Of a DNA stretch of 38,619 bases, positions 1-6,699 are shown one piece after another. The first letter of the stretch is position 1; each line of letters begins with the position of its first letter. The stretch comes from Alphaproteobacteria bacterium UBA6178 (GTDB taxonomy: Bacteria; Pseudomonadota; Alphaproteobacteria; Rickettsiales; UBA3002), in contig DITS01000035.1 of NCBI GenBank assembly GCA_002422205.1, forward strand, positions 1-38,619, in the 5' to 3' direction. The position numbers and the translations under genes were made by a program. Under the pieces are notes generated by a model. The model ran no database searches. It was not told the DNA's origin and was given only the letters and a program-made list of their open reading frames with translations.

Positions 1-305
1 GCGGCAACCTGCTCGATATGGGTGGATTTGCCGGTGCCGTGGTAGCCCTGAATCATCACACGGCGATTATGGGTAAAACCCGCCAAAATCGCTTGTGTGG
101 TGGCAGGGTCAAACTGATAGCTCTCATCCAGCTCCGGCACATGCGGATGGCTGGTGGCAAATGCAGGCACCTTAAAATCCTTGTCCAGCCCGAAGAGCTT
201 TTTGGCGGAAACTGTGCGCGTCGGCGCGGCTTCAAATATTTCCGGATCGGTGGAGGCGTTATGCTCGGCGCGTGCCTTGAGCTGTTTATCGACCAAATGC
301 TGCAT
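1..305 (-). CDS. cobS: Cobaltochelatase subunit CobS, N-terminal part (runs off left edge)
   Basis: This is the first 101 codons of an AAA+ ATPase. CobS partners CobT and CobN in the ATP-dependent insertion of cobalt into hydrogenobyrinic diamide (aerobic B12 pathway); many alphaproteobacteria keep cobS/cobT without cobN. The sequence shows the conserved N-terminal segment SAKKLFGLDKDFKVPAF, then a Walker A motif GYHGTGKST followed by HIEQVAA at the window edge, the typical CobS signature. The ATG lies at 303-305, and the last 20 nt of the upstream unknown gene overlap it, so the two are probably translationally coupled. The Walker B and sensor regions lie outside the window. The family call is secure; the function without cobN in view is not. 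Confidence 0.9.
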   Translation of the reverse strand, partial: MQHLVDKQLKARAEHNASTDPEIFEAAPTRTVSAKKLFGLDKDFKVPAFATSHPHVPELDESYQFDPATTQAILAGFTHNRRVMIQGYHGTGKSTHIEQVA

Positions 306-834
306 GATAGACCTTTAATTTCGTATCCTCATCGGGGGTTACATTGCCATCGCGGAATACGAACAGATTGGCAATATCCATAAAACATTCGGCCAGCGCA
401 TCGACCGAAGCGGAGGAGCATTTCCCGCGTGAAGCGAGATATTGCGCTAAGCGCCAGCTTAAAGGCGCGCTGATTGGGGCGGCTGCATGCGCATTATCAT
501 TCGCTGCGTGGTCAATCTGCAAAGAAAGCTCGGCAAAGATTTTATCAATTTCCAACTCTAACACGGCGCGCTTGGGCAGGCTGCTGCCGCGTAAGCGAAT
601 ATGGGCAATGCATTCTGCCAGTAGCGCAAATTCTGCCCGCGCACCCTGTTTATCGGCCAACGCAAAAAACTGGCCGATAGACTGAATATCCGCTTCTAAG
701 ATGCCGGCTGCGCTTTTGCCCTTGGTCAGCTCCCATAAGCCGCTATCCGTAGCCATCGCTTGCTCCCACCGCTCGGCAATGGGCTGAAACGTACCGCATA
801 ATTTATCAATCACATCAGCAGGAGAGCCAACCAT
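286..834 (-). CDS. Hypothetical protein between lipoprotein gene and cobS
   Basis: I do not recognise this 182-residue protein. It looks soluble and mostly helical, with no signal peptide or membrane segment. Residues about 25-110 have a heptad-like pattern rich in Ala, Glu and Leu, followed by a polar linker (about 112-120) and a second helical block. Its start overlaps the upstream lipoprotein stop (TAATG arrangement at 834) and its 3' end overlaps the cobS start by 20 nt. It is therefore a member of a tightly coupled J-domain/lipoprotein/unknown/cobS operon. A role linked to CobS is only inferred from position. Confidence 0.7.
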   Translation of the reverse strand: MVGSPADVIDKLCGTFQPIAERWEQAMATDSGLWELTKGKSAAGILEADIQSIGQFFALADKQGARAEFALLAECIAHIRLRGSSLPKRAVLELEIDKIFAELSLQIDHAANDNAHAAAPISAPLSWRLAQYLASRGKCSSASVDALAECFMDIANLFVFRDGNVTPDEDTKLKVYHAAFGR

Positions 835-1370
835 TAGCTTTCATCCTCGTCACCCTTATCTTTGGGAATGTAGAGCGAGCAAGCTTCCTTGCGGCTGGGG
901 TTATACAGGCGTTTGACATCACGCACCCAATATTCCTCATTCGCAGACACATCGCGCAGCAATGCCAACGCGTCTACCGACAAATCTGGCAATTCCACCT
1001 TATCTTCGCTCACCTGTGCCACGCTGTTCGGATAATCCTGTTTATACTGTTTCAACATCGCAGGGTTAGGGCGGTAACCGATATAAATGCCATTCTCTAT
1101 AATAAAGCGATACAGATGCCCGCCCTTATCGTCGGCGCTATTTTTAAGCATCAGATAATGTAAATCCCCGTCACTAAAGCGGCGCGCTATGGGGGGTGAT
1201 TTGGCACGTTCAAAACTTTGCGTATATTCCAGCTCCACCACCGCATCAATACAGGGATCACTAATGCCATCAGCCCATTTGGCGCTCATATCATCAACCA
1301 GTATGCACCCGCCAAGCCACAAGGCGGCGAGGGGGGCACAGAATTTTTTCCAAGGGGATTGTCTGCTCAT
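834..1370 (-). CDS. Putative lipoprotein
   Basis: This is a protein of 178 residues (180 if the ATG six nt upstream is used) of unknown function. The N-terminus has a Lys-containing n-region, a hydrophobic stretch and a lipobox LGGC at about residues 19-22, so it should be processed by signal peptidase II and anchored to a membrane. An AGGAAG ribosome-binding site lies 7 nt before the ATG at 1370 but only one base before the ATG at 1376, which favours 1370. The mature part is acidic to neutral with no motif I know. It follows the J-domain gene closely and overlaps the next gene, so it is probably co-transcribed with cobS. Confidence 0.75.
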   Translation of the reverse strand: MSRQSPWKKFCAPLAALWLGGCILVDDMSAKWADGISDPCIDAVVELEYTQSFERAKSPPIARRFSDGDLHYLMLKNSADDKGGHLYRFIIENGIYIGYRPNPAMLKQYKQDYPNSVAQVSEDKVELPDLSVDALALLRDVSANEEYWVRDVKRLYNPSRKEACSLYIPKDKGDEDES

Positions 1371-1382
1371 GCTCATACTTCC

Positions 1383-1937
1383 TTATATAGAGGTGCAATA
1401 ACCATTCATCAAGTGATTGTAGGCAATGGTAATGCGCTTAAAGCGGTCTTCGGCCTTTTTATTATCAGGGTTGCGGTCAGGGTGATACTGCTTCACCAAT
1501 ACTTTATACTGGGCTTTGATCTCTGCACGTGTGGATGGATGGCGCATTTCGAGCTCGTCCAATGCTTTGCGGTCCTTGGCATTAATGGGCGGGGTATAAA
1601 TGGGCATGGCAGCGCCGCCGATACCGGTAAAACGGCCCAGCGCATCATGCAGCGCCTGCATCGAATATTTATCTGCCTCGTTAATTTTCCAGGTGGGGCG
1701 ATGACCAAAGGTTGCGTCGCGCTGAAACGCTTCAATTTCATGCGGGGCCATATCCTTGAAATAATCCCATGCTTTGTTGAAAGCTTTGACATGCTCGAGG
1801 CATAACCACTGATATTGCCCCGGTGTACCACGTGCCAGCGGCGCGCGATGCTCGCCTGCTTCGAGGCAGCCAGCAACGGCGCAAGGAGGCATTTGCGGGG
1901 GAGTTGAAGGATTCAGGCGAGTTTTCACACGAGGCAT
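1383..1937 (-). CDS. J-domain protein with N-terminal zinc-finger-like segment
   Basis: The C-terminal 60 residues form a DnaJ-type J domain with the diagnostic HPD in QYHPDRNPDNKKAEDRF and a KAQYKVLVK helix before it. Such domains stimulate Hsp70 (DnaK) ATPase. The N-terminal 50 residues carry paired Cys/His (C-x4-C, then CLEH), a possible metal site. A J-domain protein beside bolA and cobS is a recurrent alphaproteobacterial arrangement, so this is probably the conserved family member rather than DnaJ itself (no Gly/Phe region or CxxCxGxG repeats). It heads the run that includes the lipoprotein, the unknown gene and cobS. Its client is unknown. Confidence 0.85.
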   Translation of the reverse strand: MPRVKTRLNPSTPPQMPPCAVAGCLEAGEHRAPLARGTPGQYQWLCLEHVKAFNKAWDYFKDMAPHEIEAFQRDATFGHRPTWKINEADKYSMQALHDALGRFTGIGGAAMPIYTPPINAKDRKALDELEMRHPSTRAEIKAQYKVLVKQYHPDRNPDNKKAEDRFKRITIAYNHLMNGYCTSI

Positions 1938-1998
1938 GCATGCATTATGCGCAAGCCAACGCCAACATTCAAGGGGTGCTAACCGTTATCTGCATATT

Positions 1999-2385
1999 TC
2001 ATTCATCGGCCATCGAAATGATTAGCCGCAATACAGCTTCGCGCTGACGGTCATTGGCTAGCTGATGGTAATAGCGTGCCAGTAACATTTGCTCGCGGTT
2101 GCTTTCTGGGGACAACCATTCGCCGTCATTGCTGTCAAACCCGTCAAATAAATCATTCACATTCACATGCAACACCTGCGCAATATCAGCCAGTCGGCTG
2201 GCAGAGGCGCTGTTACTGCCATTCTCATATTTATGCAATTGCTGATAGCTAATGCCAAGCTTGTCGGCCAACTGCTGCTGAGACAAGCCGTTTTGCAAGC
2301 GAAACCACCGGACTTTCTGGCCAATATGGGCATCAATCGCTTGCGTCGACTCGGTTTTTCGGCTGCCATTCGATGTGTTCGTCAT
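1999..2385 (-). CDS. XRE-family helix-turn-helix transcriptional regulator
   Basis: A 128-residue DNA-binding protein. Residues about 20-80 are a Cro/C1-type HTH: IGQKVRWFRLQNGLSQQQLA, then a recognition helix in GISYQQLHKYENGSN, then SASRLADIAQVLHVNVNDLF. This matches the SinR-like regulators common in alphaproteobacteria, which have the same QLHKYE/QIQKYE helix and a short C-terminal tail. It is transcribed away from bolA across a 98-bp region holding a small inverted repeat (AATCT-GAC-AGATT near 2467-2479) that could be an operator. No clear Shine-Dalgarno sequence precedes the ATG. Its target genes are not evident. Confidence 0.9.
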   Translation of the reverse strand: MTNTSNGSRKTESTQAIDAHIGQKVRWFRLQNGLSQQQLADKLGISYQQLHKYENGSNSASASRLADIAQVLHVNVNDLFDGFDSNDGEWLSPESNREQMLLARYYHQLANDRQREAVLRLIISMADE

Positions 2386-2483
2386 GCAGTGATGCTAATC
2401 GCGTTTTAGGCAGTTAGGCCAGTAATAGATGCGGGCGCATTATTTTTATGGCCGGATGTATCAGAATCTGACAGATTACCGCC

Positions 2484-2753
2484 ATGAATCGTCAGGAACG
2501 TATTGCAGAAAGCCTTAGGCAGGCACTCGCGCCACAACAACTCGATGTGGTGGATGAATCATCCAAACATGCAGGCCATGCAGGCGCGCGGCCCGAAGGT
2601 GAAACCCATTACCGCCTGCGCGTCACCAGTGCCGCATTTGCGGGCAAATCACGCGTGGAATGCCACCGCATGATCAACGCAGTACTGAAAGCCGAATTTG
2701 ATAATGGATTACACGCGCTGGCAATCGAGGCTCACGCCGCAACAGCTGATTGA
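2484..2753 (+). CDS. bolA: BolA-family protein
   Basis: An 89-residue protein with the BolA/IbaG fold signature: a helix RIAESLRQAL, a His-containing loop, THYRLRVTSAAFAGKSRVECHR split over strands and helix, and a conserved C-terminal HALAIEAH. BolA proteins bind monothiol glutaredoxins through a shared Fe-S cluster and take part in Fe-S trafficking and stress morphology. The length is normal. Its 3' end overlaps the convergent ogt gene by 22 bp. It sits divergent from an XRE regulator and near a J-domain gene and cobS, an alphaproteobacterial neighbourhood. Confidence 0.92.
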   Translation: MNRQERIAESLRQALAPQQLDVVDESSKHAGHAGARPEGETHYRLRVTSAAFAGKSRVECHRMINAVLKAEFDNGLHALAIEAHAATAD

Positions 2754-3268
2754 GCATGGCGTTCAAGGGCAAGCAAATGCTGCTTGGCCGGTAACCCCCA
2801 GCCGAAACCACCCAAGCCCCCATTTTTCCCCACCACACGGTGACAAGGAATAATCAGCGGCAACGGATTTTTACCGCAGGCGCTGGCAGCGGCGCGAATG
2901 GCATTGGCATTGCCCGCGCGTTGCGCTAACTCGCTATAAGTAATGGTTTCGCCATAGGTAATCGCGGCAATCTCGTCCCACACACGGCGTTGCAACTCCG
3001 TGCCCGCCTGCATATCCAGCGGCACATCCCATGTGACATTTTCACCGTTAAAATAATCCTGTATCAGGGCAATACAGCGTGTGGTGTGCTCGCAAGGATT
3101 ATTCCATGGGGCAGGCTCGGCCACGCCGACATAATCAATCGCCCGCACCCCTTGCGCGGTAGCAAAAACGCGCACCATTCCCAGCGGGGTCATGGCGGTT
3201 TCACAATAAGGCGCACCGAGCGACTTGGCGCGATCAGGCTGTGGCGAGTTCTTCTTCACGAATTTCAT
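2732..3268 (-). CDS. ogt: Methylated-DNA--protein-cysteine methyltransferase
   Basis: This suicide enzyme transfers the alkyl group from O6-alkylguanine to its own cysteine. The active-site motif is clear: IIPCHRVVGKNGGLGGFGWG with Cys at about residue 142. It is preceded by the helix-turn-helix segment TYSELAQRAGNANAIRAAA with the Arg-finger position. The N-terminal ribonuclease-like domain (TPLGMVRVF...) is short. I use the ATG at 3268; a TTG two codons upstream is possible. The first 35 nt overlap the 3' end of the parA-like gene in another frame, so coupled translation is likely. There is no Ada transcriptional domain. Confidence 0.92.
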   Translation of the reverse strand: MKFVKKNSPQPDRAKSLGAPYCETAMTPLGMVRVFATAQGVRAIDYVGVAEPAPWNNPCEHTTRCIALIQDYFNGENVTWDVPLDMQAGTELQRRVWDEIAAITYGETITYSELAQRAGNANAIRAAASACGKNPLPLIIPCHRVVGKNGGLGGFGWGLPAKQHLLALERHAQSAVAA

Positions 3269-3896
3269 AACCAAAATGATTCAGCAGCTCTTCAGCCAGC
3301 AATTGAATTTCCTCTGCGGCGGCACTGCGCGGTGCAGCCTCCGTTACACCTTTGCCTGCAAGCAGCGCATCGGCATAGGCCACACGGTTACCAAACAGGC
3401 TGAGCGAAAGTGCCTTCAACTCCACCTGCATTTTCTGCGATAGCTTAGCCTGCGGATTCACACGGTTCAATACCATTTTAACGGGGCGTTTTTCCTGCTT
3501 GGCAATCTTGAGCGTCGCTTGTGTCGCCCATAAATCGAGCGGGCTGGGCTGCATCGGCACCAAAACTAAATCGCAATGACGAATCGCCGTGCGTGCTTCA
3601 CTATCGGTATGCGGCGGGCTATCAATAATAATCAAATCATATTCACGCTTGAGTTTGTCCACTTCACGCGTCATGCGCACGCCGGAGCACTGGACAAAAC
3701 CTAGTGGCGCCAACCCCTCGCGCTTTTGATGCTTCACACGGATATCATGCCAATGCGTCAGGCTGCCTTGCGGATCAATATCCACCAGCGCCACGCGCAC
3801 GCCATATTGTGCCCATGCCACGGCCAGATGCGCCGCCATCGTCGTTTTGCCCGCGCCACCTTTTTGTTGCGCGACTGTAATAACCTGTGCCACCAT
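3234..3896 (-). CDS. ParA/MinD-like ATPase (orphan)
   Basis: A 220-residue deviant Walker ATPase: QQKGGAGKTTMAAHLA at residues 10-25 (signature Lys and catalytic Lys present), Walker A' DIDPQGS near 39-45 and Walker B-like IIIDSPPHTD near 90-98. Length and lack of an N-terminal HTH match the small ParA group used for chromosome, plasmid or protein-cargo positioning. No parB or parS-like partner lies beside it, so the cargo is unknown. GAGG sits 6 nt before the ATG. It is followed directly by ogt. The 86-bp divergent region to the sua5 gene contains a perfect inverted repeat that may be an operator. Confidence 0.88.
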   Translation of the reverse strand: MVAQVITVAQQKGGAGKTTMAAHLAVAWAQYGVRVALVDIDPQGSLTHWHDIRVKHQKREGLAPLGFVQCSGVRMTREVDKLKREYDLIIIDSPPHTDSEARTAIRHCDLVLVPMQPSPLDLWATQATLKIAKQEKRPVKMVLNRVNPQAKLSQKMQVELKALSLSLFGNRVAYADALLAGKGVTEAAPRSAAAEEIQLLAEELLNHFGYEIREEELATA

Positions 3897-3934
3897 GCGA
3901 AACCTCGATACTATTATTGGATATGGATAATTCT

Positions 3935-3971
3935 ATATCTAGTGTAGATTAATGGGGTAACCACTAGATAT
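3935..3971. promoter_or_regulatory. Perfect 10-bp inverted repeat between divergent parA-like and tsaC/sua5 genes
   Basis: ATATCTAGTG at 3935-3944 is repeated exactly in inverted orientation (CACTAGATAT) at 3962-3971, with 17 nt between. The arms lie 39 nt upstream of the parA-like start and 12 nt upstream of the tsaC ATG. A TTGACA hexamer reading toward parA sits at 3972-3977. The arm centres are 27 bp apart, so it could be a two-site operator or form a weak stem. No regulator is known to me for this sequence. Confidence 0.45.
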
Positions 3972-3982
3972 TGTCAAACCCT

Positions 3983-4918
3983 ATGCCCATTTTATCCACA
4001 GATTTCACCGACATAGACGCCGCCGTGACGCACCTAAAGGCGGCAGAGCTGGTCGCGTTGCCGACTGAAACCGTCTACGGATTAGGGGCCGATGCCTGCA
4101 GTGACAGCGCCGTTGCCAAAATATTCGCGCTCAAAGGGCGGCCCGCATTCAACCCGCTGATTGTGCATGTAACCGACAGCAATATGGCCAAACGCTATGT
4201 GGAATGGAACGATCAAGCCGAAACGCTGGCGCAGCTATTCTGGCCCGGCCCCTTAACGCTGATATTGCCCCGCCGCGCCGACTGCTCCATAGCATTATTA
4301 TGCAGCGCCGGAGGTGACACATTGGCGATCCGCTGCCCCGCACACCCCGTTATGCGCGCGGTGCTGGCACAAATGGATGGCGGCATCGCCGCACCCAGCG
4401 CTAACCGTTCGGGCCGCATCAGCCCGACCGCTGCCGCGCATGTGCAAGACGAATTCGGTGATGCGCTGATGGTACTAAATGGTGGCCAATGCACAGTGGG
4501 CATTGAGTCTACTGTTATTGATTGTACGGGCGTTCAGTATTCCGTGCTTCGTCAAGGGAGCATTACTGAACAGATGTTAAGCGATGCGGGCATTGAGCTG
4601 AGCGCACCCTTTCAAGAGACAAACTTTAAATCACCCGGCATGCTGACCAGCCATTATGCACCAACCACACCGCTACGGCTGGATGCCACTTGCGTTGCAT
4701 CGGATGAAGCCTTGCTGGCATTCGGCCCGCCATTGCAAGGGGCAGGGCACACCTTAAATTTAAGTGAATCCCGTGATTTGGTCGAAGCCGCCGCCAATTT
4801 GTTTGCGCATTTGCGTGCGCTGGATGCGGGCGGCTACCGCGCCATTGCCGCCATGCCCATTCCCATGCAAGCCATCGGTATCGCCATCAATGACCGCCTG
4901 CGCCGAGCCGCCGCCTAA
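3983..4918 (+). CDS. tsaC: L-threonylcarbamoyladenylate synthase (Sua5/YwlC type)
   Basis: This enzyme makes threonylcarbamoyl-AMP from Thr, bicarbonate and ATP for the universal t6A37 modification of ANN-decoding tRNAs. Motifs run in order: ALPTETVYGLGADA, KGRPAFNPLIVHV, WPGPLTLIL, APSANRSGRISPT, IESTVIDCTG and LRQGSI. The extra C-terminal Sua5 domain follows the linker SPGMLTSHYAP. At 311 residues it is the long Sua5 form rather than the short E. coli TsaC. I chose the ATG at 3983; a TTG at 3971 in frame is possible but would lie within the right arm of the inverted repeat. The tRNA-Asn directly downstream is itself a t6A substrate. Confidence 0.93.
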   Translation: MPILSTDFTDIDAAVTHLKAAELVALPTETVYGLGADACSDSAVAKIFALKGRPAFNPLIVHVTDSNMAKRYVEWNDQAETLAQLFWPGPLTLILPRRADCSIALLCSAGGDTLAIRCPAHPVMRAVLAQMDGGIAAPSANRSGRISPTAAAHVQDEFGDALMVLNGGQCTVGIESTVIDCTGVQYSVLRQGSITEQMLSDAGIELSAPFQETNFKSPGMLTSHYAPTTPLRLDATCVASDEALLAFGPPLQGAGHTLNLSESRDLVEAAANLFAHLRALDAGGYRAIAAMPIPMQAIGIAINDRLRRAAA

Positions 4919-4949
4919 GACTTTAGCATAAAGATGCATACAAAAAGGG

Positions 4950-4978
4950 TTGAAATGCGCAAAGCCTTTGTGTACACA
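4950..4978 (+). promoter_or_regulatory. Putative sigma70 promoter of tRNA-Asn
   Basis: TTGAAA at 4950-4955 and TACACA at 4973-4978 are separated by 17 nt, placing transcription start near 4985, about 14 nt before the mature tRNA 5' end. The -10 is imperfect, so this is a moderate prediction. Confidence 0.45.
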
Positions 4979-4998
4979 CACAACCTGTCTACCGACAC

Positions 4999-5073
4999 TC
5001 CGCGATAGCTCAGCGGTAGAGCTCTCGACTGTTAATCGAGCGGTCGTAGGTTCGAATCCTACTCGCGGAGCCA
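4999..5073 (+). tRNA. tRNA-Asn (GTT)
   Basis: A complete 75-nt tRNA with encoded CCA. The acceptor stem is TCCGCGA paired with TCGCGGA, with discriminator G at 5070 and CCA at 5071-5073. The D arm is AGCTCAGCGGTAGAGCT. The anticodon stem CTCGA/TCGAG (5024-5028 and 5036-5040) encloses the loop CTGTTAA with anticodon GTT at 5031-5033. The T arm carries the GGTTCGAATCC box. GTT reads Asn codons AAC and AAU. The wobble G is a queuosine site, and position 37 A is the t6A site made by the enzyme encoded just upstream. Confidence 0.97.
5056..5071 (+). repeat. tRNA-Asn 3'-end direct repeat, copy 1 (attachment-site-like)
   Basis: ATCCTACTCGCGGAGC in the T arm and acceptor stem of the tRNA is repeated exactly at 5208-5223. 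Duplication of a tRNA 3' end is the usual trace of integrase-mediated insertion. Here copy 1 is the intact tRNA end. Confidence 0.7.
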
Positions 5074-5080
5074 TAAAAAA

Positions 5081-5105
5081 AGCCGTCCCCTAGGGCGGCT
5101 TTTTT
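5081..5105 (+). terminator. Rho-independent terminator of tRNA-Asn
   Basis: AGCCGTCC and GGGCGGCT form an 8-bp stem (one G-T pair) around a CCTA loop at 5081-5100. A T-run follows at 5101-5105 and an A-run precedes it, so it is probably bidirectional. It begins 8 nt after the CCA end. Confidence 0.88.
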
Positions 5106-5207
5106 ATGGCTGCGTGGGCGTGTTGTGAGAGCCAACCGGTTCGACAATACGCTTAATGAGCGAAGCGAGCTTAGCATTTGCCGCGCAGCCGCGCACGCGG
5201 CGAGCGC

Positions 5208-5223
5208 ATCCTACTCGCGGAGC
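5208..5223 (+). repeat. tRNA-Asn 3'-end direct repeat, copy 2
   Basis: This is an exact 16-bp copy of 5056-5071, without the rest of the tRNA. The 102 bp between the terminator and this copy (5106-5207) contain no gene that I can see, only GC-rich short inverted repeats (around 5144-5205). Downstream, base composition falls sharply into the AT-rich gene at 5304. The copy therefore marks the left border of probable foreign DNA. Confidence 0.7.
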
Positions 5224-5303
5224 TGAATTTAAAAATAATTGCTCAGTATAGTTTTTCATCAGTATATGACCTATATCAATCAAGATAATGGTGAAGGGAG
5301 CCC

Positions 5304-6047
5304 ATGGAAATACGAAAATTAGAAGTTAAGGACGATCTTTACAAGAATATCCCTGATGATGAGAAGCTAGTATTCGTAATGATGGGACATATAGCAAATG
5401 AGCTTAATGTACTAAGGAAGCTGGTGCTTATGAACAGTTTTTACGTGACAGATAGCACTATTGAGAAAGCCGGAAATGGAATTCAATCATTAGTTTTAAT
5501 CAAGATTTTCGTTGCAAAGGTATTTGAGGCGCGTGGTTTTATGCAAAAGCATGGAATGGTGTTAAATCGGATGGCAATAGACAAGGATTCTGAAATTTCA
5601 CAGGGAATGAAAAAGCTGAATCAATACTTTGGTAAGAAAAATTTGATTGAATATGTGCGAAATAAATTTGGCGCACATTATGACTCAGAAACAGTCATGC
5701 AACATATTCAGAATGTGCATATAGGTGATCACAATGGAGTAATATACCTTACTCCGCATCAGGGGCTTATTTTGTATCATTTTCAGGAGCAAATGGTATT
5801 TGGCGCGCTGAACAAATCGCATGATGAAGATGAGATAAACCTAACTTTTGGTGCGCTTATAAATGAGGTCGGAGATGTTGCTGACTGGATTGGCAGTTGC
5901 GCTCAGGGTGTAATGATTTACATCGGGAAAAGATATGCCAACGGTAAATGGGAAAAGCCTGCTATTCACGAGAATGTGAACCCAAAGCCCCACACTGATG
6001 CAACAATCCCATACTTGGTTGATTTTACAGGTGCAGTAAAAGATTAG
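5304..6047 (+). CDS. Unknown protein with a HEPN-type RNase motif
   Basis: A 247-residue soluble protein of no family I can name. Around residues 119-125 it has RNKFGAH, matching the RN-x4-6-H motif (R-N...H) that forms the RNase active site of HEPN domains in many toxins and defence proteins. The surrounding segment is helical, as HEPN requires: EKLVFVMMGHIANELNVLRK and SLVLIKIFVAKVFEARGF form long helices. GGGAG precedes the ATG by 3-7 nt. Base composition is clearly more AT-rich than its neighbours, it follows a duplicated tRNA 3' end, and it is convergent with hicB with no gap between stop codons. Foreign origin and an RNA-targeting role are inferences. Confidence 0.75.
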   Translation: MEIRKLEVKDDLYKNIPDDEKLVFVMMGHIANELNVLRKLVLMNSFYVTDSTIEKAGNGIQSLVLIKIFVAKVFEARGFMQKHGMVLNRMAIDKDSEISQGMKKLNQYFGKKNLIEYVRNKFGAHYDSETVMQHIQNVHIGDHNGVIYLTPHQGLILYHFQEQMVFGALNKSHDEDEINLTFGALINEVGDVADWIGSCAQGVMIYIGKRYANGKWEKPAIHENVNPKPHTDATIPYLVDFTGAVKD

Positions 6048-6431
6048 TCACACCAACCCCAGCTTCTCCCGCGCTGCTTCGCTTAGGAATTCGGAGCGGT
6101 TGGAACTCACGCGCTCAATCTGCGCCAGTAAGGCACTATCCATCATCACATTTACCCGAACCGGCTTGCTGGGGGTGGGGGCGCTCACAAAAATAAACGC
6201 ATCCGCACCCTTGGCGAAGGCATGCTTTTTGGCTTTATCGAGTGACATCGGGCGGGGGATGCTCTCGCCATCTTCCACCATGCCTTCGATATGAAAGCGC
6301 AACGCCTCCTGCGCGTTCCATTGCAATTCATCCGGCGTTTTTCCTGCGCTGATGCAGCCCGGAAAATCAGGAAAACTAACACCATAATCGCTGGCTGATT
6401 CTTTGTGTATAATACCTATATAAGTGGTCAT
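6048..6431 (-). CDS. hicB: HicB-family antitoxin
   Basis: The N-terminal 70 residues show the degenerate RNase H-like HicB fold: TYIGIIHKES, then DYGVSFPDFPGCISAGKTPDEL, then NAQEALRFHIEGM. The C-terminal part (about 90-127) reads VRVNVMMDSALLAQIERVSSNRSEFLSEAAREKL, split by turns, and matches a ribbon-helix-helix DNA-binding domain. HicB neutralises the HicA mRNA interferase and represses the operon. Its ATG overlaps the hicA stop by 4 nt. The length is normal for RHH-type HicB, so the antitoxin appears intact. Confidence 0.93.
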   Translation of the reverse strand: MTTYIGIIHKESASDYGVSFPDFPGCISAGKTPDELQWNAQEALRFHIEGMVEDGESIPRPMSLDKAKKHAFAKGADAFIFVSAPTPSKPVRVNVMMDSALLAQIERVSSNRSEFLSEAAREKLGLV

Positions 6432-6625
6432 GATTTTCGCTCCTTTGCGACGCCTGCTTGCTTCAGAATACTTTTAAGCGTGCCCGATGGAATGTCTCGC
6501 TTCGGGTGAGGCACGGTAACGCGGCCTGCTTTTGAAGGGTGCTTAAACTGATGATGACTACCCTTAGTTGCTACCAGCACCCATCCGTCCTTTTCCAGCA
6601 TTCTGATTATGGTTCGGCTATCCAT
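6428..6625 (-). CDS. hicA: HicA-family mRNA interferase toxin
   Basis: A 65-residue dsRBD-like toxin: RTIIRMLEKDGWVLVATKGS then HHQFKHP, with the catalytic His in the GSHH motif near residue 24, and the conserved tail TVPHPKRDIPSGTLKSILKQAG. HicA degrades mRNA independently of the ribosome until bound by HicB. It precedes hicB (ATGA overlap), the usual order. The -10 box lies only 5 nt before the ATG, so the transcript may be leaderless or nearly so, which could limit toxin translation. Confidence 0.93.
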   Translation of the reverse strand: MDSRTIIRMLEKDGWVLVATKGSHHQFKHPSKAGRVTVPHPKRDIPSGTLKSILKQAGVAKERKS

Positions 6626-6630
6626 GGCTT

Positions 6631-6658
6631 ATTATACACACTAATACACACTAGTCAA
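6631..6658 (-). promoter_or_regulatory. hicAB promoter with direct-repeat operator
   Basis: Reading on the minus strand, TTGACT (6653-6658) and a perfect TATAAT (6631-6636) are 16 nt apart. On the plus strand the 9-bp word TACACACTA occurs at 6635-6643 and 6645-6653, a 10-bp period that puts both copies on the same face of the helix and fills the spacer. This is a good candidate for the HicB RHH operator. Confidence 0.72.
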
Positions 6659-6660
6659 GC

Positions 6661-6690
6661 TATGGCTATGCCAGCGAAAGCGGGAATGAC
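6661..6690. repeat. Possible dispersed REP-like element
   Basis: This segment between hicA and the His-rich gene contains CCAGCGAAAGCGGGAATGAC. It resembles the widespread extragenic repeats of the type GTCATTCCCGC-TTTCGC. Only one copy is in the window, so a repeat cannot be shown from here. Confidence 0.25.
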
Positions 6691-6699
6691 ATTATATAA

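Noticed and set aside
18..383. Plus-strand open frame of 121 codons
   Set aside because: It is the antisense of the cobS N-terminus, whose Walker A motif and coupling to the upstream gene are clear.
5106..5207. Integrase fragment or small RNA between the two tRNA-end copies
   Set aside because: No open frame, promoter or recognisable RNA fold is visible in these 102 bp.
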